The notes beneath the pieces were generated by a model. It was not told the origin of the DNA, made no database searches, and saw only the letters and a list, made by a program, of their open reading frames with translations. The position numbers and the translations under genes were made by a program. This document shows positions 1 through 8,223 of a stretch of DNA of 64,000 nucleotides, one piece after another (the stretch's first letter is position 1; each line of letters begins with the position of its first letter). Source of the DNA: Candidatus Pantoea deserta (GTDB lineage Bacteria > Pseudomonadota > Gammaproteobacteria > Enterobacterales > Enterobacteriaceae); the NCBI RefSeq assembly GCF_003813865.1, contig NZ_RMVG01000006.1, positions 1 through 64,000 on the forward strand, given 5' to 3'.

Positions 1-125
1 CATGTAATATAACGTTTTTTGTTTGCATAGTTTTTTTAGATAGCTTGACAATATAATTACTGGTTGCGTGATGGATTTTTATCCTGACATAGTGAAATCA
101 ATCAGTGGCGTTTAAATTATTTGAA

Positions 126-150
126 TTAATTAATCGCAACCATTAATTAA
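126..150. promoter_or_regulatory. AT-rich inverted repeat, possible operator of the first operon
   Basis: Perfect 9-bp arms (TTAATTAAT / ATTAATTAA) are separated by 7 bases. They lie about 80 bases before the first gene of the oxidative catabolic cluster, in a very AT-rich leader (positions 1-227). A TTGACA stands at 45-50, but no convincing -10 box at the right spacing was found. The repeat could be a regulator site or chance in AT-rich DNA. No regulator gene lies within the cluster itself. Confidence 0.35.
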
Positions 151-227
151 ATAACTCGTCGCTGTTATGCCCGGTAAATATAAAAATCAGAGACGCTCAG
201 TCTAATCACCTGCATCAGGAGTGCTAC

Positions 228-1322
228 ATGTCGTATTTAGCTCACCAGGATGACGTGCATTCTGCTGCCCTTGCGCCGGAAATAAAAATGCGCATCGCAG
301 GTTTGACGAAAAAGTATGGTGCCACCACCGCGTTGCATCCGGTGGATCTTGAGGTGCGTAGCGGAGAATTGCTGACGCTGTTAGGGCCGTCGGGTTCTGG
401 CAAAACTACGCTGCTGCAATTAATTTGTGGCCTGACAGCGCCAAACGGCGGCCAGCTGTTTATCGATGGGATAAATAAAACCCTGGCACCGACGCATCAA
501 CGTGATATTGGCGTGGTATTCCAGAATTACGCGCTGTTCCCGCAAATGACGGTGCAAGAAAACGTGGCTTTCCCGCTACAAATGCGCCGTACGTCACGCG
601 CCGAGAGCGATAAGCGTATAAAGCACGCGCTGGAAATCGTTGGCCTGGCAAATTACGGCCACCGGTTTCCCGGTGAACTCTCCGGCGGTCAGCAACAGCG
701 CGTCGCGCTGGCGCGCTGTCTGGTGTATCAACCATCGCTGATTCTGATGGATGAATCGCTCTCGGCGCTTGATCGCCAGTTGCGTGAAAACATGCAGGTT
801 GAGATCAAGCGCATCCACCGTGAAACCGGCGCCACCATTATCTTTGTAACCCACGATCAGGAAGAGGCGCTGGCGCTGTCCGATCGCGTTTGTCTGATGA
901 ACGCGGGGCGTATTGAACAGATCGGCACGCCGCTCGAGATCTACGAACGCCCGCAAAGTGCGTTTGTCGCCAACTTTATCGGTATCTCCAACATAGTCAG
1001 CGGTCAGGTTACCGCCAGCGGCCAGCTTGCCAGCGCTGATGGGCTAATGCCGCTGCCTGACGGGTTTACCCCGGCACAAAACAACTCGTCCGCCACCATG
1101 GTGATTCGCCCGGAATATATCGAACTGGCCGATCACGGCGGCTATCTGCACGGTGATGTGGTGGAAACGATTTATGTCGGTTCCGAAACCCGCCTGCTGA
1201 TCAAACTCGCCAGCGGCACGTTAATCACCGCACGCCAGAGCGCCGGTCAGAAATCCCGCCAGTTGGGTGAACGTGTCTTTCTGCGGTGGCAAACATCACA
1301 CGCGCGCCTTCTCGCTGGCTAA
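228..1322 (+). CDS. ABC importer ATP-binding protein, PotA-like
   Basis: Energises the importer built by the next two transport genes. The nucleotide-binding domain spans about residues 23-255. It has Walker A GPSGSGKTT at 53, Q-loop FQNYALFPQM near 98, signature LSGGQQQR at 151, Walker B LILMDESLSALD at 171 and an H-loop THDQEE. Residues from about 285 on resemble the C-terminal TOBE regulatory domain of the PotA/UgpC/MalK class, and 364 residues fits that class. Oddity: the usual DEP after Walker B reads DES. The start is the ATG with TCAGGAG nine bases before it. It is the first gene of a plus-strand run reaching 9356. The substrate is not evident; PotA-like importers take up polyamines, iron, or other small organic ions. 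Confidence 0.9.
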   Translation: MSYLAHQDDVHSAALAPEIKMRIAGLTKKYGATTALHPVDLEVRSGELLTLLGPSGSGKTTLLQLICGLTAPNGGQLFIDGINKTLAPTHQRDIGVVFQNYALFPQMTVQENVAFPLQMRRTSRAESDKRIKHALEIVGLANYGHRFPGELSGGQQQRVALARCLVYQPSLILMDESLSALDRQLRENMQVEIKRIHRETGATIIFVTHDQEEALALSDRVCLMNAGRIEQIGTPLEIYERPQSAFVANFIGISNIVSGQVTASGQLASADGLMPLPDGFTPAQNNSSATMVIRPEYIELADHGGYLHGDVVETIYVGSETRLLIKLASGTLITARQSAGQKSRQLGERVFLRWQTSHARLLAG

Positions 1323-1390
1323 ACGGCGCGTCAGCAGCATGTCCTGCTTGATCCTGTCATTACTTTTCATTGCATATGGAGTCATGAGTC

Positions 1391-2455
1391 ATGTTTAAGA
1401 AATCATCCAGTCGGCGAGATTTTATTAAAACCGTCGCCGTGACCGGTGCAGCGCTGTCTGCGCCTTCTTTATGGATCCCCCGCGCTTTTTCAGCAGATAA
1501 CACCCTGATTGTCGCCGATAACGGGGGTGCGCTCGCTCCAGCGCTACGCGCAGCTTTCTACGATCCATTTGAAAAAGAGACCGGCATTCGCATCAACAAT
1601 GTGGCGCATGAATCCGATCCCGTGACTCAGTTCAAAGTGGCGGTCGATGCCGGTTCGCACATCTGGGATCTTGCAATGGTCACGCCCGATAACGTGCAGC
1701 GTCTGACGCAGGACAAAAACTATATTGCGCCGCTTGATATGGCTGAAAACAAAGATGTCCTGCCGGGCATGATTACGCCCAACTGGTTTGGTTTCTCGGT
1801 ATGGGGAACGGTCATGGCCTATCGCACCGACAAGTTTAAAAACGGCGCGCCAGCCGGCTGGGCTGATTACTGGGATACTGAAAAATTCCCCGGTCGCCGG
1901 GCGCTTTATCGCTCACCGAGCGGCACGCTGGAGATGGCGCTGCTGGCCGATGGCGTGGCGCCAAAAGATCTCTATCCGCTCGACATTGAACGCGCCATGA
2001 AGTCGATGGACAAGATCCGCAAATCGGTCAACGTCTGGTGGTCAAACGGGGCGCAGAACACCCAGCTGCTGCAAAGTGGAGAAGTGGATATGTCCGACAC
2101 CTGGAACGCTCGCGCCATCGCGGCAATCAAGTCTGGGGCGCCGGTGAAAATCGACTGGCAGGGGACTTACAGCGTTGATGGCTGGTCGATTGTTGCCGGC
2201 ACGCCGAAGCTCAAAGAGGCGCAACAGTTTGTCCGCTTCTGTATGCAACCGGAACGCCAGGCGGTGTATTCATCGATGACCAGCAATGGTCCAAGTAACG
2301 CCAGCGCCCTGAAGATGATGGATCAGAGCAAAGCCGAGTTGTTGACAACCTATCCGAAAAACCTCGCGGGGCTGCAACGCCGCGATGAAGCATGGTGGTC
2401 GAAAAATTACGACGCCGTTAACGAACGTTTTCAGGAGTGGCTCCTTGAGGGCTAA
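1391..2455 (+). CDS. ABC importer substrate-binding protein, PotD-like, Tat-exported
   Basis: Periplasmic ligand-binding protein of the PotD/extracellular solute-binding family 8 type, 354 residues. The N-terminus carries a twin-arginine signal: SRRDFIK at residues 7-13, a hydrophobic stretch and cleavage probably near AFSA at about 35. A Tat signal suggests the protein folds before export. The mature part has the two-lobe pattern of polyamine-type binders, for example the WGTVMAYRTDKF segment in the middle. It lies 68 bases after the ATPase and 27 before the LLM monooxygenase, so transport and oxidation are probably co-transcribed. The ligand is unknown; family membership does not prove a polyamine. 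Confidence 0.88.
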   Translation: MFKKSSSRRDFIKTVAVTGAALSAPSLWIPRAFSADNTLIVADNGGALAPALRAAFYDPFEKETGIRINNVAHESDPVTQFKVAVDAGSHIWDLAMVTPDNVQRLTQDKNYIAPLDMAENKDVLPGMITPNWFGFSVWGTVMAYRTDKFKNGAPAGWADYWDTEKFPGRRALYRSPSGTLEMALLADGVAPKDLYPLDIERAMKSMDKIRKSVNVWWSNGAQNTQLLQSGEVDMSDTWNARAIAAIKSGAPVKIDWQGTYSVDGWSIVAGTPKLKEAQQFVRFCMQPERQAVYSSMTSNGPSNASALKMMDQSKAELLTTYPKNLAGLQRRDEAWWSKNYDAVNERFQEWLLEG

Positions 2456-2482
2456 TTCATTTCACGACTCAGGAATGTTGCT

Positions 2483-3814
2483 ATGACCAACCGACAAATT
2501 CATCTGGGCCTGCTGGCCCAGCCGCAAGGCGATCATCCGGCTGGCTGGCTGAAAAGCCGCGCGCCACTGGATGCCGCTACCGATATCGATTATTACCGCT
2601 CGGTAGCGCAGCTGGCAGAACAGGGCTTATTTGACCTGTTTTTTATCGCCGACACGCCTGCGACCCGTACCGATAATCTGCATGTACACAGCCGCAATCC
2701 GGAATATAACAACCGTTTCGAGCCGATTACTCTGCTGTCGGCGATTGCCGGCGCGACACATCATATTGGTCTCGGCGCCACCGCCTCAACCAGCTTTTAC
2801 GAGCCGTACAACATTGCTCGCCTGTTTGCCTCTCTCGATCATATCTCTCATGGCCGTGCGGGCTGGAACATTGTGACGTCGGCCAATGACTATGCGGCGC
2901 GCAACTATGGCCTTGATAAACTGCCGCCGCATGATGAGCGCTACGTTAAAGCGCATGAGTTCTACAAGCTGGTTGAAAGCCTGTGGGACACCTGGGAAGA
3001 CGATGCCTTTGTTTACGACCGTGAATCAGTAACCTATTACGACCCCGCCAAATACCATGTTACCGAACATGAAGGGAAATACTTCAAGCTCTTCGGTGGA
3101 TTGAACATCCGCCGCACGCCGCAAGGTCGTCCGGTCATCATTCAGGCCGGATCTTCGGAAACCGGCAAAAACTTCGCCGCCGAAACCGCAGAAGTGGTGT
3201 TTGCCTCCGATCCCACGCTGGCGGCCGGCAAGAAATTTTATGCCGATTTAAAAGGGCGACTGGCGCAGTTTGGCCGCTCGCCTGACGACCTGAAAATCCT
3301 CGCGGGATTATCGGTGATGGTTGGCGAGAGCGAAGCTGAAGCACAGGAAAAATATCAGGAGCTTCAGCGTCTGATCCATCCTGATGTTGGCATTATGCGC
3401 CTGAGTGCCGATCTGGAAACCGACCTTAGCAAGTTGCCGCTGGATGAGCCGGTGCCGGTATCGATGATCCCGGCGAAAGCCAACTTCCATCAGTCCTATT
3501 TCAATATGATTGCCGAGATGATCCGCGCGCAAAAACTGACGTTGCGTCAGCTGTATGCCGCCTATGAGCGCGGCAAAGTGACGCTGTGCGGCACGCCTGT
3601 CAGCATTGCGGACCATATGATGGAGTGGATGGAGAGCGATGCGGCAGATGGCTTTATGATGAGTTTCCATGTGGTGCCGGACGATCTTTCTGACTTCATC
3701 ACCAAAGTGGTGCCTGAGCTACAGCGCCGTGGCGTTTATCGCAAGGCCTATAGCGGCAACACGCTTCGTGAGCATCTGGGATTAACGCGTCCGGCTAACC
3801 GCCACAGCCGTTAA
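2483..3814 (+). CDS. FMN-dependent LLM-class monooxygenase (NtaA/SnaA/DszA family)
   Basis: 443-residue flavin monooxygenase of the bacterial luciferase-like group. Enzymes of this branch use reduced FMN from a partner reductase plus O2 to cleave C-N or C-S bonds in nitrilotriacetate, EDTA, dimethyl sulfide or dibenzothiophene. Visible signatures are FFIADTP near residue 53, SHGRAGWNIVTSAN near 125 (typical of the NtaA/DszA branch) and IIQAGSSETG near 216. The flavin reductase at 6336-6845 in the same operon is the likely FMNH2 source. It sits between the binding protein and the permease gene, which links oxidation to the imported compound. The substrate cannot be read from sequence. Confidence 0.88.
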   Translation: MTNRQIHLGLLAQPQGDHPAGWLKSRAPLDAATDIDYYRSVAQLAEQGLFDLFFIADTPATRTDNLHVHSRNPEYNNRFEPITLLSAIAGATHHIGLGATASTSFYEPYNIARLFASLDHISHGRAGWNIVTSANDYAARNYGLDKLPPHDERYVKAHEFYKLVESLWDTWEDDAFVYDRESVTYYDPAKYHVTEHEGKYFKLFGGLNIRRTPQGRPVIIQAGSSETGKNFAAETAEVVFASDPTLAAGKKFYADLKGRLAQFGRSPDDLKILAGLSVMVGESEAEAQEKYQELQRLIHPDVGIMRLSADLETDLSKLPLDEPVPVSMIPAKANFHQSYFNMIAEMIRAQKLTLRQLYAAYERGKVTLCGTPVSIADHMMEWMESDAADGFMMSFHVVPDDLSDFITKVVPELQRRGVYRKAYSGNTLREHLGLTRPANRHSR

Positions 3815-3823
3815 GTTGGGGAG

Positions 3824-5608
3824 ATGAAACCTGTGACCAGCCTGGTAGAAATCACCAAAAAAGAGCGCAGAACGCTGCAACTCCCGCGCCCCGGGCCTTT
3901 ATGGCTGGCGCTGCCGGGGGCGTTGTTTCTGCTGCTGTTCCTGATCTGGCCATCGCTGCGCATCTTCAGCCTCAGTCTGTTTGATCGCAGCGGTCAGTTC
4001 TCGTTCGCCGCTTTTGCCCGGTTTTTTGGACCGGGCGTTTATAACCGCGTCCTGTTCAACACCTTCAATATTGCCTTCTGGACTACCGCGTGGTGTCTGC
4101 TGCTGGGCTATCCGCTGGCTTATTGGCTGTCGGGCCTGTCAAAGCGCAATCAGCAGATTTTGTCGCTGCTGGTGCTGCTGTCATTCTGGAGCAGTACGCT
4201 GGTGAAGAATTTCACCTGGCTGATTCTGCTGGGGCGGAATGGTTTCGTGGAAAATCTGATGCAGTCGCTTGGCTTCCCCGATATTCACTTTCTGTTTAAT
4301 CGTGAAATCGTGATTTTTGCCATGGTGCATACGCTGCTGCCACTGGCGGTAGTAACGATGCTACCGGTGATGAACCAGCTCGATCGCCGCCTGATGCAGG
4401 CCGCTGCCACCCTGGGCGCGGATCGTATGCAGGCTTTCTGGCGCGTCTGGTTTACGCAATCGATGCGCGGTGTTGCCGCAGCAGGCTTACTGGTCTTTAT
4501 CAGCAGTCTCGGCTTCTTTATCACTCCAACGTTTCTGGGCAGCCCGCGTGAAATGATGCTTGGCCAGATGATTATTATGCAAATCAACGAACTGCAGAAC
4601 TGGCAGCTGGGCAGTGCGCTGGCGGTGGTGCTGGTCTGCGCGGCATTAATCAGTTGCGTAATCTACAACCTGATTTTTGGTCTGTCGTCGCTGGCAGGAG
4701 AGAGTCGGGCTGCACGCTCTTCGCACAGTCGTATGGTGCGTTACGTTGGTCTGGCGCTGGTAAAGAGCATCGCAACGCTGTCGTCAGTGATTGTCAGGCT
4801 CTATGACCGTACGCTGGGTAAGGTGCTGCGTGTCAGACTGCTCGGTGTTTACGCTTGCCTCGCCATTTTTGTGCTGCTGTTCCCGGTGCTGGCAGTGATC
4901 CCCATGTCCTTTACCCGTGGCAGTTTCCTGACATTTCCACCACAGGGGGTTAGCCTGAAGTGGTTTGAAGTGTGGTTTAACTCGCCCTTGTGGGTAGGCG
5001 CTACGCTACGTTCGTTCGGTATTGGCGTGGTGGTGGGAGGGATCACCTGCTTACTGGGTACGCTGGCAGCGCTAAGCGTGTCACGTTCACAAAGTCGGGC
5101 GCGTGGCTGGCTGTTCTTCCTGTTCCTGTTGCCCATGATGATCCCGTCAATCGTGATTGCTATCGCGCTGTTCTATTTTGCCGCGCAGCTCGGGCTGGTG
5201 GCGACCGATACCGGTATCGCCATTGGTCACGTGGTGATTGCGCTGCCGATGGTATTCGTCATTCTTCTCACCACCTTTCAGGGCCACGACTGGCGTCTTG
5301 ATCATGCGGCCGCCACGCTTGGTGCCAGCAAATTTCAGGTGCTGTGGCGCGTCACGCTACCCTCAGTCAAAGGCGGGCTGGCTGCGGCTTTTGTCATCGG
5401 TTTTCTGACCTCGTTCGAAGAATTAACCGTGGCGCTGTTTATGGGCGGCGGCATGAAAACCACTATTCCGAAACAGATGTGGGACGACATTCTGTTACAG
5501 GTCAGTCCTACGTTAGCGGCCGCGTCCACTATGGTGCTGCTGGTGGTGGTGGTGCTCTTTGCCGTCATGCAATCGATAAAACCTCGTAACAAACGCGTAT
5601 CCAGTTAA
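3824..5608 (+). CDS. Fused ABC importer permease (PotB-PotC type in one chain)
   Basis: 594 residues, about twice the length of a single PotB or PotC permease. Two membrane halves are visible. Residues about 20-290 contain the first EAA-like loop around LMQAAATLGADRMQAFWRVW. Residues about 340-590 contain the second around DHAAATLGASKFQVLWRVTL. Each half has about six hydrophobic segments, and a polar linker joins them near residues 293-330. One chain therefore replaces the usual heterodimer of this importer class. The start is the ATG after GGGGAG, nine bases downstream of the monooxygenase stop. It works with the ATPase and Tat-exported binding protein upstream. Confidence 0.9.
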   Translation: MKPVTSLVEITKKERRTLQLPRPGPLWLALPGALFLLLFLIWPSLRIFSLSLFDRSGQFSFAAFARFFGPGVYNRVLFNTFNIAFWTTAWCLLLGYPLAYWLSGLSKRNQQILSLLVLLSFWSSTLVKNFTWLILLGRNGFVENLMQSLGFPDIHFLFNREIVIFAMVHTLLPLAVVTMLPVMNQLDRRLMQAAATLGADRMQAFWRVWFTQSMRGVAAAGLLVFISSLGFFITPTFLGSPREMMLGQMIIMQINELQNWQLGSALAVVLVCAALISCVIYNLIFGLSSLAGESRAARSSHSRMVRYVGLALVKSIATLSSVIVRLYDRTLGKVLRVRLLGVYACLAIFVLLFPVLAVIPMSFTRGSFLTFPPQGVSLKWFEVWFNSPLWVGATLRSFGIGVVVGGITCLLGTLAALSVSRSQSRARGWLFFLFLLPMMIPSIVIAIALFYFAAQLGLVATDTGIAIGHVVIALPMVFVILLTTFQGHDWRLDHAAATLGASKFQVLWRVTLPSVKGGLAAAFVIGFLTSFEELTVALFMGGGMKTTIPKQMWDDILLQVSPTLAAASTMVLLVVVVLFAVMQSIKPRNKRVSS

Positions 5609-5623
5609 CTAAGGTGAAGTTTG

Positions 5624-6346
5624 ATGAGTGAAAAACAGATTCGTATTGATTTAGCCGCATCATTTCGCATATTTGCCCGCCTCGGCATGCACGAAGCGGT
5701 AGCCAACCATTTTAGCGCGGCGGTCTCTGCGGATGGTCGCCGTTTCCTGATGAACCGTAAATGGCAGCATTTCTCTACCGTACGAGCCAGTGACCTGATT
5801 CTGCTGGATGCCGACGATGCCAGCAGTATGGAGGGCGGTGCAGTGGACCCGACCGCGTGGGCGATTCATGGCCAGTTACATCGCCGTGCTCCGCATATCC
5901 GTGTAGCGATGCATCTGCATCCTGTCTGTATCACCACCATCTCCACGCTGGCCGATCCTGACATTGTGCCGATTGAGCAGAACACCGCACGCTATTTCAA
6001 TCGGGTGGCAGTGGACAGCGACTTTAGCGGTATGGCGGATACTGAAGATGAAGGAGCACGTCTGGTCGCGATGCTGGGTGATAAATCGCGTCTGATGATG
6101 GGCAACCACGGTGTGCTGATCACTTCCGGCACCATTGGCGAAGCCTTCGATGATATGTACACGCTGGAACGCGCCTGTCAGATCCTGGTGCAGGCCTATG
6201 CTACACAGCAGCCGCTAAAAGTATTGTCGCCAGAGGTGGCGGAAAAAACCGCGCGTGACTGGGAAAATATCCGCGATTTCTCCCTGGCTCATTTTGAAGA
6301 GATGAAACGTATTCTGGATCGCGAGGAGCCTGATTATGCCGACTGA
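5624..6346 (+). CDS. Class II aldolase/adducin-family protein
   Basis: 240-residue protein of the class II aldolase/adducin fold, which includes fuculose-phosphate aldolase and several decarboxylases or lyases. The metal site is visible: MHLHP (two His, near residue 98) and GNHGVLI (third His, near 162). ATG at 5624 is chosen over the TTG three bases before it because AAGGTGAAG sits at good spacing. It ends overlapping the flavin reductase by 11 bases, so the two are probably translationally coupled. In this operon it could cleave or decarboxylate a product of the monooxygenases. Many members remain uncharacterised, so a true aldolase activity is not assured. Confidence 0.82.
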   Translation: MSEKQIRIDLAASFRIFARLGMHEAVANHFSAAVSADGRRFLMNRKWQHFSTVRASDLILLDADDASSMEGGAVDPTAWAIHGQLHRRAPHIRVAMHLHPVCITTISTLADPDIVPIEQNTARYFNRVAVDSDFSGMADTEDEGARLVAMLGDKSRLMMGNHGVLITSGTIGEAFDDMYTLERACQILVQAYATQQPLKVLSPEVAEKTARDWENIRDFSLAHFEEMKRILDREEPDYAD

Positions 6347-6845
6347 TGTTATACCTCCGGAAGTGGAAGCGCTCAGCGCACAACAGCAATTTCGCAATGC
6401 GATGGCGCAACTGGCGGCGGCTGTGCATATCGTGACCACAGATGGCCCCGCCGGTAAAGCCGGTTTTGCCGCATCGGCGGTGTGCAGTGTGACTGATTCG
6501 CCGCCCACGCTGCTGGTGTGTCTGAACCGCGGATCCTCTGCCTGGGAGGCGACGGTGCAGAATGCGCTGCTGTGTATCAATACGCTGAGTGCCGGGCAGC
6601 AGGCCATTTCGGCGGTGTTTGGTGGTAAAACCGCGATGGCCGATCGTTTCAGCAAAATTGACTGGATCGAACGCGCAGGAAAAGCCCCTGCGCTGGCTGG
6701 CGCGGCGATGTCCATCGATTGTCATATTGTGAACACCACCACCGTGGGCAGTCACGATGTTTTGTTTTGTGAAGTGCAGGATATTCTCGATAATCAGACA
6801 GGAACCAGTCTGCTTTATTTTAACCGCCAGTATCACTCCCTGTAA
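6336..6845 (+). CDS. Flavin reductase (HpaC/RutF/NtaB-like)
   Basis: 169-residue NAD(P)H:flavin oxidoreductase of the split-barrel flavin reductase family. It has the N-terminal FRNAMAQLAAAVHIVTTDG pattern and the core GFAASAVCSVTDSPPTLLVCLNR that binds flavin in HpaC, RutF and NtaB. Such enzymes supply free FMNH2 to two-component monooxygenases. The LLM monooxygenase at 2483-3814 lacks its own reductase domain and is the obvious client. The gene overlaps the aldolase-family gene by 11 bases. Confidence 0.88.
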   Translation: MPTDVIPPEVEALSAQQQFRNAMAQLAAAVHIVTTDGPAGKAGFAASAVCSVTDSPPTLLVCLNRGSSAWEATVQNALLCINTLSAGQQAISAVFGGKTAMADRFSKIDWIERAGKAPALAGAAMSIDCHIVNTTTVGSHDVLFCEVQDILDNQTGTSLLYFNRQYHSL

Positions 6846-6867
6846 GCTTAATTATTTGCTGATAAAA

Positions 6868-6904
6868 CTCGCGCCGACATTAAGCGCGAGGAGATCTTTT
6901 TTCT
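6868..6904 (+). terminator. Hairpin with T-run between two genes of the cluster
   Basis: A 7-bp perfect stem CTCGCGC (6868-6874) / GCGCGAG (6884-6890) with a 9-base loop is followed after six bases by a T-rich stretch. It lies in the only large gap (118 bases) of the cluster, between the flavin reductase and the FAD monooxygenase. It may act as a leaky terminator or processing site that lowers expression of the last two genes. The T-run is not directly adjacent to the stem. Confidence 0.45.
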
Positions 6905-6963
6905 TATTTAAAAGATAAAGGCGATTGCCTGTGCGCAACACCGCATTATTTGAGGATGAGACA

Positions 6964-8223
6964 ATGTCAGAAACCATAACTGAAATCGACACGCTGGTTG
7001 TCGGCGCGGGGCAGGCGGGCATCGCCATGAGTGAACACCTGACGGCACTAAAAATCCCCCATCTGGTATTAGAAAAAAAACGTATTGCAGAAGCCTGGCG
7101 CAGCGGGCGCTGGGACTCACTGGTGGCAAATGGTCCAGCCTGGCACGATCGTTTTCCAAATAGGGTATTTGATGCACATCCTGACAGTTTTATTGGCAAA
7201 GAGGGCGTGGCGGATTATTTCGTTCGTTATGCGCAGCAATTCAATGCACCCATTCGCACTGGCGTCACGGTAAATAGAGTGACGCGCAATCGAGGGCGTG
7301 CCGGATTTACTGTGGAAACCAGCGACGGCGTTATTCAGACTCAGCGTGTGGTGGCCGCTTCCGGTCCTTTCCATCGGCCGATCATTCCAGCGATAGCACC
7401 CGCGCAGGAAAATATTCATCAGCTGCATTCCGCGCAGTATAAAAATCCTCAACAGCTACCGGAAGGGGGCGTGATGGTGGTAGGAGCAGGCTCGTCGGGC
7501 GTGCAGATTGCCGATGAATTACAACGCGCCGGGCGTCAGGTCTGGCTGTCAGTCGGGCCGCACGATCGCCCGCCGCGTGCCTACCGCGGACGTGATTATT
7601 GCTGGTGGCTGGGTGTGTTGGGTTTGTGGGATGCGGCGACCAAAGAAGCACATAAAGAGCACGTCACTATCGCGGTGAGTGGCGCCCGCGGCGGTGAAAC
7701 TATCGATTTTCGTCGACTGGCGCATCAGGGCATTCGTCTAACCGGTGTGACGCGTCAGTTCGCTGACGGTAATGTGCAGTTCGCCGACGACCTGCAACAG
7801 AATGTGCGGCTCGGGGATGAAAATTATCTGTCAGTGCTGGACGCGGCAGATGCGTGGATTGCCGCTAACGGCGCAGATTTACCGCCTGAACCTGCCGCCC
7901 GTCAGTTTATGAGTGATCCGCCCTGTCTGACGCAGCCGGTACTGTCGCTCAATCTGGCAGACGAAGGCATTCGCACGATTATCTGGGCGACTGGCTATGC
8001 CACCGATTATCGCTGGCTGGACGTTGACTGCTTTGATGAGCAGCAACGCCCGGTACACCACCGCGGCGTGGCGCAGGCGGCGGGGATCTATTTTCTCGGC
8101 TTGCCGTGGCAGTCGCGTCGTGGTTCAACGTTTATCTGGGGCGTATGGCATGACGCGAAGTACATCGCTGATCAAATCGCCATTCAACGCAGCTATGCCG
8201 CCTATGGAAGTGTCGCTCAATGA
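6964..8223 (+). CDS. FAD/NAD(P)-binding monooxygenase, CzcO/FMO-like
   Basis: 419 residues in a flavoprotein monooxygenase layout. The first Rossmann motif is VVGAGQAGIAMSEHL near residue 11 (FAD). The second is VVGAGSSGVQIADEL near 173 (NADPH), and an ATGYATDYRWL motif lies near 343. This is the arrangement of flavin monooxygenases and YUCCA/CzcO-like proteins. ATG 6964 is chosen because GAGGATGAG precedes it; an upstream TTG has no such site. The stop overlaps the next start by four bases (ATGA). A second oxygenation step in the pathway is implied. N-hydroxylation, S-oxidation and Baeyer-Villiger activity are all possible. Confidence 0.85.
   Translation: MSETITEIDTLVVGAGQAGIAMSEHLTALKIPHLVLEKKRIAEAWRSGRWDSLVANGPAWHDRFPNRVFDAHPDSFIGKEGVADYFVRYAQQFNAPIRTGVTVNRVTRNRGRAGFTVETSDGVIQTQRVVAASGPFHRPIIPAIAPAQENIHQLHSAQYKNPQQLPEGGVMVVGAGSSGVQIADELQRAGRQVWLSVGPHDRPPRAYRGRDYCWWLGVLGLWDAATKEAHKEHVTIAVSGARGGETIDFRRLAHQGIRLTGVTRQFADGNVQFADDLQQNVRLGDENYLSVLDAADAWIAANGADLPPEPAARQFMSDPPCLTQPVLSLNLADEGIRTIIWATGYATDYRWLDVDCFDEQQRPVHHRGVAQAAGIYFLGLPWQSRRGSTFIWGVWHDAKYIADQIAIQRSYAAYGSVAQ

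Noticed and set aside
45..58. TTGACA followed by TATAAT in the first leader
   Set aside because: The two boxes nearly touch, so they cannot be the -35 and -10 of one promoter.
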